Assembly: GCF_007004725.1 (NCBI RefSeq)
Contig: NZ_ML660160.1
Span: 248,001 to 312,000 of the forward strand
DNA: 64,000 bases
Reading direction: 5' to 3'
DNA from: Aliikangiella coralliicola
GTDB lineage: Bacteria > Pseudomonadota > Gammaproteobacteria > Enterobacterales > Kangiellaceae
Part shown: piece by piece, positions 10,265-19,716 of the stretch
Layout of the letters: every line of letters starts with the position of its first letter
Numbering within the stretch: position 1 is the first letter of the stretch
Made by a program: the position numbers and the translations under genes
The notes under the pieces: model-generated
Database searches by the model: none
Told to the model about the DNA's origin: nothing
The model's input: the letters and a program-made list of their open reading frames with translations, nothing else

Positions 10265-10606
10265 TATTCTCACTCTCTTTTGAGTACTTATCGCGTACGA
10301 ATTAAAAAGTTGCTTTGTCGAACAGTCGCTTTGATATCGAGTCTGTCGTTTTGTTTATGTTGACTCGGTATAATTTGGAAGTTTGAAACAGAATAAATTG
10401 GAGTTCTGGAAGCTTTCGTTGGGTACGCGGGAAAATGTAAGCTAGACTGTGTTGAAAGGCAAATTTCTATTTTGTTCCGAGATAAAAAATTTCGAGCTCG
10501 TATGAATTAATTCAGTTGCTCAGGTTTTCGGAAGAGTGGTAGTGCGGAAAAAAGCAGCCTCTATTCTGGCTGCTTATTTTTCCCAGACATTAGCAATACT
10601 TTATTT
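10265..10606. other. Intergenic region, 342 bp
   Basis: No gene is visible on either strand. The only structured element is the terminator at 10553-10580 belonging to the minus-strand aminopeptidase gene. The rest is AT-rich and would have to carry any promoter for the possible 36-residue gene. Confidence 0.6.
10553..10580 (-). terminator. Intrinsic terminator of the M28 aminopeptidase gene
   Basis: AGCAGCC (10553-10559) pairs perfectly with GGCTGCT (10568-10574) across an 8-nt loop. Read on the minus strand the hairpin is followed by a run of T, 27 nt beyond the stop codon of the aminopeptidase gene. A T-rich stretch also follows on the plus strand, so it could act in both directions. Confidence 0.75.
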
Positions 10607-12301
10607 CTAGTACTGTTTACGTCGCCTGAAAATTGCAATCAGACTAAAAATTGCTACCCAATAAAATCCAAATGTTCCACCACCACCGCTACTCGTTTGA
10701 GGTGTTTCTGTTGGTGGAGTCACTACCGTTGATTTATTTTTGATCGTGATAGTCAAATTGCTTGGGGTTCCCAGTGCGGCACCACCTTGAGGATTTGTTA
10801 AAACGAGATTAAAGGTTTTATCTTCAGTCACTTCCGAAGTTGAAATATCAATAGTTTTGCTACTTGAATCTTGATCCGCCCAATTAAGTGTGCCTGTAGC
10901 AGCGACATAGTCAGTGCCGGCAACTGCACTTCCGTCTTGAGTTGCGTAATCGATAGTGACTGCATTAGATGAGCCTGCGACTCGATTAATTGTTACGCTC
11001 GCTGTTTGCCCTTCTTCAATCTCAAGATTTGATGTCGTTAGCTGAATTGAGCCAACTTGCTGAGTGTTACCGGTGCTTCCTTTGGCAAGCTCGCCAACAT
11101 AGGCTACCGAAAGCTTAAGGAAGTTAGTCGCGTGATCGACATCAAAAGAACTGTCGTTTGAAGTATGAATCGTTGAGTTATAGTCACTTGAATTAGACTC
11201 AAATGGAAAAGAAGCTGCAAAGCCGGCGTTGTGCCACGATGCATGATCGGAGCAAGCATAACCACAGGGGTCAAATCCGTAAGTAACATTTGGCAGGTAT
11301 TTATCAATCAGCTGAGCCATAAATTGATTTTGCGCATTGTTAGTAAAATCACTCATGAACACGATGTTTTTATCGGCGGTTCCATGATAACCGGTCATGT
11401 CAAACTGGGCGACGCCGACTACGTTTTTACCATTGGTTTGATATTCTTGAGCGATTTCTTTAGAACCGCGTAACCCAACTTCTTCGGCGGCATATCCCAT
11501 TAATAGTAATGTTCGTGAAGGCTTGTAGTCTGTTGCAACTATAGTATTAAGCGTTTCGGTGATGACTGCTATTCCAGAAGCATTGTCATCGAAGCCAGGA
11601 GCTCGACCTGTTGGGCCGGTAATATTGTTGATCGAATCTAAATGACCTCCGATAACGACTATTTCATCGCTATTTTCGGTGCCTTGAATAGTGACGATGA
11701 CTGAAGGTTGTACCCAGGTATGTTGATATAGTTCTACTTTGATATCCGAACGACCGCCAGCAATACTTTCCCAGTGGCTTTTAATCCAGCTGGCTGCTTC
11801 GAAGCCAGATGCTTGAGAAAAATAGCGATTGTTGTAGTTTCCGAGACTAGTGACTGTTGCAGTCATGTTAGAAGGAGTTAGCTGACCGAGTAGTGTATTG
11901 ACGGTATCTTCATTATCAATGGTGTAATTAAAAGCCACATTCGATTTGGCGATTGGAGTCGATTTAGCGTATGCCATCGCTTCTTCGAGACTATCATGAT
12001 AAAAGTAGCCTCCGCACCGTTTAAAGTTTTGGTGCATAAACTTACTTAGTGCGTCTAGTTGTGATTCCTCAATACTTACAACAGTCACTCCATTGTCATT
12101 TATTTTCTCCTTTGCCGGCTGATGTAAATTAAAAGCCGTGGCATGTTTTTGATTAATTAAATTGACCGCATCTGAGCCAATTGAGATCCATACCGATTTA
12201 TCATTTTTGGATTGCGCTGTTTCGCTACTGGTCGAGAAAGCACTTGCATTAAAAGTAACTCCGCCTACTAAAAGTGCTACTGCACAGAGTGTATTTTTCA
12301 T
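10607..12301 (-). CDS. Secreted M28 (leucyl aminopeptidase-like) zinc peptidase with Calx-beta and GlyGly-CTERM
   Basis: The 564-residue protein has a signal peptide (MKNTLCAVALLVGGVTFNASA). Its catalytic domain (about 140-400) is close to Vibrio-type secreted aminopeptidases. The metal-site signatures are all present: GGHLDS (H220), GFDDNASG (D238/D239), AAEEVGLRGS (E273/E274, general base plus ligand), QFDMTGY (D301) and CSDHASWHNAG (H353). A nearby pair C346/C350 matches the disulfide next to the active site in that family. One Calx-beta domain follows (about 414-525), then a proline/threonine linker and SSGGGG, hydrophobic helix and FRRR, a GlyGly-CTERM signal. It should therefore be exported, sorted to or released from the surface, and remove N-terminal residues from peptides. 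GGAG lies 8-9 nt before the ATG. The gene stands alone, with its own terminator. Confidence 0.93.
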   Translation of the reverse strand: MKNTLCAVALLVGGVTFNASAFSTSSETAQSKNDKSVWISIGSDAVNLINQKHATAFNLHQPAKEKINDNGVTVVSIEESQLDALSKFMHQNFKRCGGYFYHDSLEEAMAYAKSTPIAKSNVAFNYTIDNEDTVNTLLGQLTPSNMTATVTSLGNYNNRYFSQASGFEAASWIKSHWESIAGGRSDIKVELYQHTWVQPSVIVTIQGTENSDEIVVIGGHLDSINNITGPTGRAPGFDDNASGIAVITETLNTIVATDYKPSRTLLLMGYAAEEVGLRGSKEIAQEYQTNGKNVVGVAQFDMTGYHGTADKNIVFMSDFTNNAQNQFMAQLIDKYLPNVTYGFDPCGYACSDHASWHNAGFAASFPFESNSSDYNSTIHTSNDSSFDVDHATNFLKLSVAYVGELAKGSTGNTQQVGSIQLTTSNLEIEEGQTASVTINRVAGSSNAVTIDYATQDGSAVAGTDYVAATGTLNWADQDSSSKTIDISTSEVTEDKTFNLVLTNPQGGAALGTPSNLTITIKNKSTVVTPPTETPQTSSGGGGTFGFYWVAIFSLIAIFRRRKQY

Positions 12302-12462
12302 TTAATTTGTCTCCGGGGAGAAATTGATGAGTTAAATATTGAGACATTTGCTGAGAGGTACTTCTACAACGAAAGATAATGTTGAAGTTATCTAACAGAA
12401 ATTTCAGGGTGAATTGTAATTCCCTGTGCCTTGTAACTCAAGGTACAAATTCACAGATAATA

Positions 12463-13305
12463 TTAATTAATCCTTTTGGTTATCTCCGAAAGTCGTGACC
12501 ACCCTTGAAGTGTCGTCGGAAGTACCAGTGCTGACTCAACAAACTCCCAGGAGTAGCTGATGATTGAAAAAATAGTGCCGACAGTTGTTTCGATATTAGA
12601 TGCTGAAAACCATAAGTTAAAAATAATAAAACTGAGCATGACGATAAATATTGCCCCATAAACATAAGCTTCGGTGTCGGAAATTTTTATTTCGCTACGA
12701 CGTAACAAATTTAGATGGGACAAGATATTTTCGGGCGATCTGGTTTCTAAAACACTCACTTGCTTTTCGCTTTGCTGATTGTAGTTAGCATTCAACCGGA
12801 AAAAACGACCGTGGGATAAACTATAAAGACCAAGCATTAGAATTGCGGCGCCCAAGGCCGCATAAGAAAGGGTTGGATGAAAAGAAAAAAGAACAATAAT
12901 CGAAACCACTAATTGGACAGTAGAGGTCATTAGCTCTGGAACTTCGTGTTCGAGAAAACTTACCAGTTCATGGCTCATTCCCAGTCTCGCATTGATGACC
13001 GAAACCGACGTATTGCCTGCGCGAGAAACCAGCGTCTTACCTGTTTCGACGCGAATAGTTCCATAAACCCGCGTATCGTAAATTCGCCGTACCACACTGA
13101 TTATAGTCAGACCACCTAATATCAGGCTGAGCTGTAACAGCGAATCGGTGTTGTCATTTAATAACCCATCAATTGCGAAACCAATAAACAGTGGAATTAG
13201 CGCCATCAGTGCGGTTTCGCAAAGCGTTAGTACCCAGGTCAAACCGATGGGACGTACGAACTTTTTAAGGAGTGTTTTTACGCTGATTGGTTCATCCTTC
13301 AACAT
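12463..13305 (-). CDS. ABC-exporter-type six-helix membrane domain without ATPase
   Basis: The 280-residue protein has about six hydrophobic segments (for example LTLCETALMALIPLFIGFAI, LVVSIIVLFSF, YGAIFIVMLSFIIF) arranged like the transmembrane half of an ABC exporter. It stops without any nucleotide-binding domain: no Walker A, signature or Walker B motif is visible. Stand-alone proteins of this 'ABC transporter six-transmembrane domain' type are known, but their function is not. Its start overlaps the end of the RND pump gene by 14 nt and has GGGAG about 10 nt upstream, so it is the last gene of the efflux operon. It may work with an ATPase encoded elsewhere or be an accessory membrane protein of the pump; the sequence does not decide. 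Confidence 0.75.
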   Translation of the reverse strand: MLKDEPISVKTLLKKFVRPIGLTWVLTLCETALMALIPLFIGFAIDGLLNDNTDSLLQLSLILGGLTIISVVRRIYDTRVYGTIRVETGKTLVSRAGNTSVSVINARLGMSHELVSFLEHEVPELMTSTVQLVVSIIVLFSFHPTLSYAALGAAILMLGLYSLSHGRFFRLNANYNQQSEKQVSVLETRSPENILSHLNLLRRSEIKISDTEAYVYGAIFIVMLSFIIFNLWFSASNIETTVGTIFSIISYSWEFVESALVLPTTLQGWSRLSEITKRIN

Positions 13306-16300
13306 TAACTTTTGTCTCCCAAATTGTATTTCTGAAAAATGTTTTTACGTCTTCTGTAATTGCAATCAAAACCGGTACTAACAGTAACATCAGTGCAGTA
13401 GAAAATAGCTCGCCGAACGCCAGTGATACTGCTGCAGGAATGAGGTACTGAGCTTGCTCAGACGTTTCGGTAAGTAATGGGAGCAGGCCGATCACGGTGG
13501 TCGCCGTTGTTAGGAATATGGCCTGGAACCTTCCCACACCTGCTTCTTGCAGTGCTGCTGAAACTGATAGTCCTTCTTCCCTGGCCTGGTTATATCGAGT
13601 GAGCAGGACCAGGCTGTCGTTAATTACCACGCCGGTCAACGCAAGCATGCCAAAAAATGACAATACTGAAAGTGGCAAGTCCATAATCAAATGACCGAGA
13701 GCAGCACCGACAAAACCGAAGGGAACTATGGCGAGAATAACAAATGGTTGCCAGTAAGATTTTAGCGGTACTGCCATCAAAACGTAAATGAGTACGGCTG
13801 CTAACAGCAACGCTTTTTTCATACCACCCTGAATTTCGCCAATCTCTTCTAGCTCACCTGCCAGTTTTACTTTGACACTGGGATATTTCGTTGCCAGGTC
13901 TGGCACAAATTGTTGGTATACCGCCTGGCCGATTTCTTCAGGCGCAACTGTCGCTCGGTCAATGGATGCCGCGAGAGTGTTCACCAATTTGCCGTTTTGG
14001 CGATGCATTGTCCCTGAGACATAACCGCTTTTTATTTCTGCTACTGATTGAAGCGGGATCCATTTTCCGCTTTTACTGCGCAGCTGAGTTTGTAATAAAT
14101 CTTCAATAGTATCACGCGCCAAATCTGCATTTTGAACGAGGACTCTGAGTTCTGTTCCTGCCCGTCTAATTTTTTGGACCTCTGCACCACCAAAGGAATT
14201 GCCGATTTGTGCCGCTAGCGTTTCTGTATCAAACCCAAGGTTACGCGCTTCTGGTTTAACTCGCACCTCTAGTTGAGGCTGGCCGGTAGTGAGTGTGTCA
14301 CGAATGTTGTTAACACCCTCAATTTTACCCAGGAATGCGCGTAAATCCTTACTCGCTAATTCGAGTAACTCGAGGTCTTTTGAAAAAAGTTGTAACTGGA
14401 AACCACCAGCCAGCTCTTCCGAACCGACGAATTGCAGTTGAGTAGCACCTTCGACCTGGCCGGTTCGCTCGCGCCACTGTTTAACTATGTCGAGAATTCC
14501 AACATCGGGTCGATCAGCAGTAGGGGTTAACTCGGCATAGATTTGTGCGGAACTGGCGTCAGAAATTTGCAGAAACATTGAGTGAATAGGCGACTTATCG
14601 AGAGATTTATTTTGTTTGATTTCCTCATTTAGTTTTATGCCAATACTACGAATGCGCTCTACGTTGGCTTGAGTGAGTTGAAAAGGAGCTCGCGCGTCCA
14701 TTTCAAGATTGACCGTGATGATTTGGCCAGGTACATCGGGGAAAAAGACGGTTTTGATTTTGCCTTGCCCAATTAACCCGAGGCCGAGGGTGCCTGCCGC
14801 AATAAAAAGTACTAGAGTTGCATAGCGATGGTGAATTGCGCTTTTAAGTAGTGGCGCATAAATGTTATTTCTGAACCATTTCAGACCGTTTTGCGAAGCC
14901 CGCTGGACCTTTTCCCAAAAGCGTGAAATCAAAAAGCGCGGACGCTGCTCAAATTTAGTGTGTGCAAGGTGAGCAGGCAGAATAAATTTACTTTCAATCA
15001 GTGAGAAAATAAGGGCAAAAATTACAATTCCAGAAAAACCCGCAAGCACTTTGCCGAGCGGATTATCAAGTAGTAGCATAGGAAAAAATGCGGCAATTGT
15101 CGTTAGCACGCCAAAAACAGTAGCTACCGCGACTTTATGTGTTCCTGCTTCTGTACCCAGAATCGGATCTGGGTTGGTGCGACGCTCTTCGAAAACACTT
15201 TCACCCACCACCACCGCATCATCAACGAGTATTCCCAGAACGATGATAAGGCCGAAAGTCGTCACGTCATTTAGCGAGTAGTCCACCCAATTTGATCCTG
15301 CAACTGCGAGTGCTCCCATTATTGATATCGGTATGCCCATCGCAACCCAGAACGCGAGTCTAACATTCAAAAACATCGACAAAACCAAAATGACTAATAG
15401 CAATCCTTGAATGCCGTTATTACTTAATAGCTGTAGTCGATCTGCGATATAGTTTGCTGAATTACCCCAGATAGTCACTTTCACGTTGGGTGGTAATTGA
15501 GACTCAAACGAGGCAACCACCTCGTGCACAACTTCTGATACGCGTAAAAGATTTTCTTTTTGGCCAATGAGAACTTCCATGCCGGTTGTGGGCTCTCCAT
15601 TAAAGCGAAATAGGTAGTCGCCTTCTTTAAAGGTATCTTTTACTGAAGCAATTTCACCAAGCAATACTGAGGTGCCATCGGGGCGTTCGATAATTGGAAT
15701 TCGTGCGTACTCAGTAGAGAATTTCGCGCGGTTATCCGCCCTTAAATAAATAAAACCGCCAGTTGTTTTTAAGGTTCCCGCCTGAAAGTTTAACGAGCTA
15801 GCTCGAATTTGAGTTACAACATCGGCGACAGTCAAATTAAATCGACGCAATATCTGCGGTTCGACTTCTATCTTCATTTCACGCTCATGCAAGCCCCAAA
15901 TATTCATTCGCGACAATTCTGGTTGTGACAAGAGTTCTTCTCGGAGTCTTTCTGCCAATTTTTGTAGTGTTGCGGGATCGGTGTGACCATGAAGGTTCAG
16001 GTAGAGAGCTGGAAAATCGAAACCACCGTCTTGAATAATGGGTCGTTGAACACTAGATGGTAAGTCAGAAACACCGTCAATTCTCAACCGAACTTTATCC
16101 AGCAGCTTTTGTAAATCTTGTCCGCCAGCGCGACGAACAACCACGCTAGAAAAATCATTATTAGATTGTGATGTGATACTGCGAACTCCTTGCAGTCCTT
16201 CGAGCGCCTTTTCAATTTTTTGCGTTACTAACTCATCAACCTGTGCTGTAGAGGCGTTCAGGTAGGTGGTGTTGATGCTGATACTTTCAGGGGGAACTCG

Positions 16301-16417
16301 AGGAAATCCTTCGATGCGAATAGTCATTGCGGTAATGACGCCAAGAAAAAGAATAAGCCCCATCAAAAGATTTGCGGCGACAGGATTGCGAATAAACCAG
16401 CCGGTTAGAAAATGCAT
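13292..16417 (-). CDS. RND multidrug efflux permease (AcrB-like, inner membrane)
   Basis: The 1041-residue length is the usual size for AcrB/MexB-type pumps. The N-terminus (FIRNPVAANLLMGLILFLG) is the first transmembrane helix, followed by a large periplasmic pore region, a central membrane bundle, a second periplasmic half and a final helix group. The adjacent acidic pair in TM4 needed for proton transfer is D399/D400 in GILVDDAVVVGES. Such pumps exchange protons for drugs or lipophilic compounds through an adaptor and an outer-membrane channel; no TolC-like gene is in the window. The start follows GGAGGG at good spacing, embedded in the end of the adaptor gene 3 nt upstream. Confidence 0.95.
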   Translation of the reverse strand: MHFLTGWFIRNPVAANLLMGLILFLGVITAMTIRIEGFPRVPPESISINTTYLNASTAQVDELVTQKIEKALEGLQGVRSITSQSNNDFSSVVVRRAGGQDLQKLLDKVRLRIDGVSDLPSSVQRPIIQDGGFDFPALYLNLHGHTDPATLQKLAERLREELLSQPELSRMNIWGLHEREMKIEVEPQILRRFNLTVADVVTQIRASSLNFQAGTLKTTGGFIYLRADNRAKFSTEYARIPIIERPDGTSVLLGEIASVKDTFKEGDYLFRFNGEPTTGMEVLIGQKENLLRVSEVVHEVVASFESQLPPNVKVTIWGNSANYIADRLQLLSNNGIQGLLLVILVLSMFLNVRLAFWVAMGIPISIMGALAVAGSNWVDYSLNDVTTFGLIIVLGILVDDAVVVGESVFEERRTNPDPILGTEAGTHKVAVATVFGVLTTIAAFFPMLLLDNPLGKVLAGFSGIVIFALIFSLIESKFILPAHLAHTKFEQRPRFLISRFWEKVQRASQNGLKWFRNNIYAPLLKSAIHHRYATLVLFIAAGTLGLGLIGQGKIKTVFFPDVPGQIITVNLEMDARAPFQLTQANVERIRSIGIKLNEEIKQNKSLDKSPIHSMFLQISDASSAQIYAELTPTADRPDVGILDIVKQWRERTGQVEGATQLQFVGSEELAGGFQLQLFSKDLELLELASKDLRAFLGKIEGVNNIRDTLTTGQPQLEVRVKPEARNLGFDTETLAAQIGNSFGGAEVQKIRRAGTELRVLVQNADLARDTIEDLLQTQLRSKSGKWIPLQSVAEIKSGYVSGTMHRQNGKLVNTLAASIDRATVAPEEIGQAVYQQFVPDLATKYPSVKVKLAGELEEIGEIQGGMKKALLLAAVLIYVLMAVPLKSYWQPFVILAIVPFGFVGAALGHLIMDLPLSVLSFFGMLALTGVVINDSLVLLTRYNQAREEGLSVSAALQEAGVGRFQAIFLTTATTVIGLLPLLTETSEQAQYLIPAAVSLAFGELFSTALMLLLVPVLIAITEDVKTFFRNTIWETKVNVEG

Positions 16418-16420
16418 CGC

Positions 16421-17614
16421 TTAGCCCTCCACATTTTGCGGGCGAGCTTTTTGGCCCGGAAGAAAAGACACCAGGGGCGTAGTCGCAACACGCCAGGTTT
16501 CTTTCTTCGTTTCAGAAGACTGAGGCGCTTTGATGACAATTCGATCATCGTGGCGAAACAGGACTGTTGGCGTTAATCGCTGCAGACGATCTTGCGCGTC
16601 AAGATACCAGATGTGTCCTTCCTGTGTCAGCGACGAGGCAGGAATATCTAATGCGTTTTGTACTGTCACTCCGGGGAGAAGTACGCGCACAAAATCACCG
16701 GATAGCAATTGCTCGGCACCTGGCTTTTTGACTTCCAAGTAGACTTTATATTGACGCGTCGTTTCGTCTAAAAAGCCACCACCCTGGCGAATTTCGGCCT
16801 GGGCAATGAGTTGGCCATTTTGATCATTCACTTGCGCGCTTAATCCCATGATTGGTTTTTTGAGCAAGCTCCAATCATTGCGTCCAAGCTCGACGACCAA
16901 TTCAAAAGTGGTATTGTCAGCAAGCTTTACTAAAGAATCGCCCACGTTGACAGTTTGCCCTGGACTAACAAAGCGCTCCGTCACGAAAGCAGAAAAGGGG
17001 GCGACGATAGTCGCTTCTTCTAATTGTCGTTTTGCTGCCAGTACTCTGGCTTCGGCTGATGCAACGGAAGTCTTTGCGATCTCCAGTTGGGGTAAGTGTA
17101 GTGCCAAATCGTTAGGTGGTTTTTTGCCGGTGCGTTTAAATTCTTTACGAGCAAGTAGCGTAGCGTTTTTTGCTTTCAGCAAGTTAAGATTGGTTTCCTT
17201 AAGTGTTAATTCAGCGGCACTAAGCTGCGCCGCATATTGGCTATTTTCAATGGTGATTAGCGTAGTGCCTGCCTGGACGCGTTCGCCTGCAAGTGCGCTT
17301 GGTAATACCTCAGTAATACGGCCTGAAACTGCAGCGCGTAATTCTGCGGACCATTGTGGCTTTACCTCTGCGAATGCGCTAATTTCTGCGGATTGGGGAT
17401 TCACCTGAATTGTTTCAATTGAGACTAATGGTGGCAGGGGGGGAGTTTTGGTCTGTTGTACGTCGATAGTATCTTCGACTGCCATCAGAAAAAATAGTAC
17501 ACCGATAAAAACGCCCAGCGAAACAAGTATCCAAACGCTGCGTTTGCGAGGTTTATCTACGCCAGATGAGTTCGCAAATGCCGACTGGGCATTTGAAATT
17601 GATTTGTCAGTCAT
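16421..17614 (-). CDS. RND efflux periplasmic adaptor (HlyD/MFP family)
   Basis: A 397-residue membrane-fusion protein. A single N-terminal membrane anchor (about 28-48, VWILVSLGVFIGVLFFLMAV) takes the place of a lipobox. Then come the first barrel-sandwich half (EVKPQWSAELRAAVSGRITE, GERVQAGTTLITIE), a coiled-coil hairpin (about 130-200), the second lipoyl-like half (ATIVAPFSAFVTERFVSPGQTVNVGDSLVKL) and a beta-barrel. It links the inner-membrane pump at 13292-16417 to an outer-membrane channel. GAGGGAAAT precedes the ATG. It lies 62 nt downstream of the TetR gene and 3 nt upstream of the pump gene, in one operon. Confidence 0.93.
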   Translation of the reverse strand: MTDKSISNAQSAFANSSGVDKPRKRSVWILVSLGVFIGVLFFLMAVEDTIDVQQTKTPPLPPLVSIETIQVNPQSAEISAFAEVKPQWSAELRAAVSGRITEVLPSALAGERVQAGTTLITIENSQYAAQLSAAELTLKETNLNLLKAKNATLLARKEFKRTGKKPPNDLALHLPQLEIAKTSVASAEARVLAAKRQLEEATIVAPFSAFVTERFVSPGQTVNVGDSLVKLADNTTFELVVELGRNDWSLLKKPIMGLSAQVNDQNGQLIAQAEIRQGGGFLDETTRQYKVYLEVKKPGAEQLLSGDFVRVLLPGVTVQNALDIPASSLTQEGHIWYLDAQDRLQRLTPTVLFRHDDRIVIKAPQSSETKKETWRVATTPLVSFLPGQKARPQNVEG

Positions 17615-17676
17615 ATTTCCCTCGGGGTGTTAGATAGCTGAGTTACCGATAATTGAGTTGGTTTCTCTCATCATTT

Positions 17677-18255
17677 TTATTTCAGTAAGTTAATCAATAG
17701 AAGCACTGCTTGTTTAGAATCTTTAGCTAGCTTGTCTAGCTTGCCTAAGGGAGTCAGGGATTCGACATTGAAGTAAATTCCCACGATACCTGCAGCAACT
17801 GCGGACACTAGTTTTTTATCGGTATCAGGGTAGTCATCGGTGATCAATTTTTCGATAGCCAGAATAAACTCCATGGTCCACTTGCGCATTTTGTCCGCCA
17901 AAACGGGATCATTAATTGCGGCCATAAAAAGCGCATCAGAAACCAGAACGAACTGCGTATCGGAATGAGCTGGATCGAAAAGCCATTCAGTCAATACTTT
18001 TAGACGGTTGCGTTTAGGGAGCTCGTCCATCATCTCGTCTATTTCCTGGCGAGTTTGTTTAATAAAACGTTCCACCAGGGCATCAATTAACTCGTCTCTA
18101 TTGCCTATATTATGTCGGATTAAAGCTCTTGCCAGTCCCGCCTGTTCTGCAATACGTTCGAGCGTAGCTCCTTCGATACCGTAGCGGGCAACACAAGCTT
18201 CATAGGCATCTAATATTTGTGCCTGACGTTGTTCTTTTACACTTGGGCGTGCCAT
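17677..18255 (-). CDS. TetR/AcrR-family repressor of the efflux operon
   Basis: A 192-residue regulator with an N-terminal helix-turn-helix (LERIAEQAGLARALIRHNIGN) and a helical ligand-binding remainder, normal for TetR proteins. I place the start at ATG 18255 (MARPSVKEQRQ...). The frame extends back to a TTG at 18276, but that codon lies inside the operator palindrome, and GGAATCC sits just before the ATG. It is the first gene of the operon that continues into the adaptor, pump and ABC-like membrane protein. Two matching palindromes over its promoter indicate autorepression, released when an efflux substrate binds (family knowledge plus inference). Confidence 0.92.
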   Translation of the reverse strand: MARPSVKEQRQAQILDAYEACVARYGIEGATLERIAEQAGLARALIRHNIGNRDELIDALVERFIKQTRQEIDEMMDELPKRNRLKVLTEWLFDPAHSDTQFVLVSDALFMAAINDPVLADKMRKWTMEFILAIEKLITDDYPDTDKKLVSAVAAGIVGIYFNVESLTPLGKLDKLAKDSKQAVLLLINLLK

Positions 18256-18269
18256 TTGGATTCCATAGA

Positions 18270-18325
18270 TTATCAAAGTTGATAATTAATATACCGGCAC
18301 TTTTATTAATTGTCAAATTTGATAA
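18270..18325. promoter_or_regulatory. Paired TetR-type operators
   Basis: Two 16-bp palindromes occur 40 bp apart. TTATCAAAGTTGATAA (18270-18285) is a perfect 7-bp inverted repeat around AG. TTGTCAAATTTGATAA (18310-18325) has one mismatch. They bracket the promoter at 18288-18316: one overlaps the -35 box and the other lies just downstream of the -10 box. This is a textbook repression layout for the adjacent TetR gene. Confidence 0.8.
18288..18316 (-). promoter_or_regulatory. Sigma-70 promoter of the tetR-efflux operon
   Basis: On the minus strand TTGACA (complement of 18311-18316, exact -35 consensus) is followed after 17 bp by TATATT (complement of 18288-18293, one base from the -10 consensus). 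Transcription would start about 25 nt upstream of ATG 18255. It is embedded between the two operator palindromes. Confidence 0.82.
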
Positions 18326-18666
18326 TTAACTGGGCTGGGTTTTCAATGGAAATTCCTGATTAGATTGGTTTTTAGCAAAATTGAAAATTTAAGCCATTTG
18401 CTCTGATTTAATAATAATGATGCTAAGGCGTTCTGTATGTTGGGGTTGGTCGCTCAAAGTTTAAGGGGGAATGAGAAGTAAGATTGATGTACTGATATAG
18501 GCTTTAGTTCTTTTTGTTATTTAGCTTAGTGAAAGAATTTTTCATCTTATCTGGTCTTTTATTCGTCACTTCAGAGAGCGACGAAAACTGGCTGCCAATC
18601 AGAACCAGTTGAACATTCAGTGACTTTTAACTGCATGATGTAGTTAATCACCAAATTGGAGAAACG
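18326..18666. other. Intergenic region, 341 bp
   Basis: This lies between the divergent TetR operon and the kelch gene. It has no coding frame of note and must hold the kelch promoter, which I cannot place with confidence. GGAG at 18658-18661 is the ribosome-binding site for the kelch start. Confidence 0.6.
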
Positions 18667-19716
18667 ATGAATCGAAGACATTTCTTATACTCTGCGACTA
18701 GTGGAATGGTAATTTTTTCTCAACCGTCATTTGCGAAACTCTTTGGGTCAAACAAAAAGAACTTGTGTTGGAAGTCTCTTGCTTCAATTCCAGTAAAAAT
18801 ACAAGAGATCTATCCATCAGTATTCAAGGGAAAGATTTATGTCGGTGGCGGATTAGCCGAGGTTCCAAATCAAGAAGGTGTTATGGGAAAGCTTTCGCTA
18901 ACTAATAAAGTATACGTTTATAATCCAGTTACTAATCAGTGGTCTATCGGACCGTCATTGCCTGAAGCGCGCCACCATTTAGGGTTGGTTGCTAACGAAA
19001 AATACCTTTATGGAATAGGCGGTTTTTCTGCCGTAACAGGAAATGCCTGGAAATTTAGCAATTCCGTTTTTCGTTTGTCAAAAGATAAGAGTTATTGGCA
19101 AGTTGCTCCTTCTTTACCTGTCGCTCAAGCAGAGTCGATCTATACAACCATTGGCAACACAATTCATGTCATTGGTGGGAGGGAAGTAGCGGGTAAGAAA
19201 ACACAGAAAAGCACAGATAGCAGCAGGCATTGGAAACTCATTGACGATAAATATTGGGAAGAGGCGGCCCCGATTAGTGTTGCACGAAACTCTGCTGCGG
19301 GGGTGACATTGAATGGAAAAATCTATTACATCGGCGGTCGAATTTATGCGAAACAACACCAAAATCAAACCCTGGTGGAACGGTATGATCCTGAAATGGA
19401 TGCTTGGGAGAAGGTTAGCCCTATTCCGCTTGCCACCGCTGGAATTTCTGCTGCTGTCGCGAATGGCAAGATTTATGTATTTGGGGGAGAGCGTTGGATT
19501 AACCGAAATACCAGTCGCTCTAAGTGGATAACCTATTCAGACGTTTGGCAGTATGATCCGCAAAAAGACAAATGGGAAAAAGCGGGTGATATGTCATCGA
19601 CTCGTCATGGATTGGGCGCTGTGACAATTAACGATCAAATTTATCTTATCGGGGGAGCATTTCAGGCAGGTATTTCAGGAACGACTTCATTGCTTGAAGT
19701 TATGCTTAATAATTAG
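18667..19716 (+). CDS. Tat-exported kelch-repeat beta-propeller protein
   Basis: A 349-residue protein that starts with a twin-arginine-type signal (MNRRHFLYSATSG, hydrophobic core to about residue 24). It then carries about six kelch repeats, each with a GG pair followed by spaced Tyr and Trp (GKIYVGGGLAEV, KYLYGIGGFSAV, NTIHVIGGREVA, GKIYYIGGRIYA, GKIYVFGGERWI, DQIYLIGGAFQA). The fold should be a six-bladed propeller in the periplasm. Similar proteins include sialic acid mutarotase NanM, but kelch domains are found in many roles and no sialic acid genes are nearby, so the function is open. GGAG lies 6 nt before the ATG. Tat use would suggest folding before export. Confidence 0.85.
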   Translation: MNRRHFLYSATSGMVIFSQPSFAKLFGSNKKNLCWKSLASIPVKIQEIYPSVFKGKIYVGGGLAEVPNQEGVMGKLSLTNKVYVYNPVTNQWSIGPSLPEARHHLGLVANEKYLYGIGGFSAVTGNAWKFSNSVFRLSKDKSYWQVAPSLPVAQAESIYTTIGNTIHVIGGREVAGKKTQKSTDSSRHWKLIDDKYWEEAAPISVARNSAAGVTLNGKIYYIGGRIYAKQHQNQTLVERYDPEMDAWEKVSPIPLATAGISAAVANGKIYVFGGERWINRNTSRSKWITYSDVWQYDPQKDKWEKAGDMSSTRHGLGAVTINDQIYLIGGAFQAGISGTTSLLEVMLNN

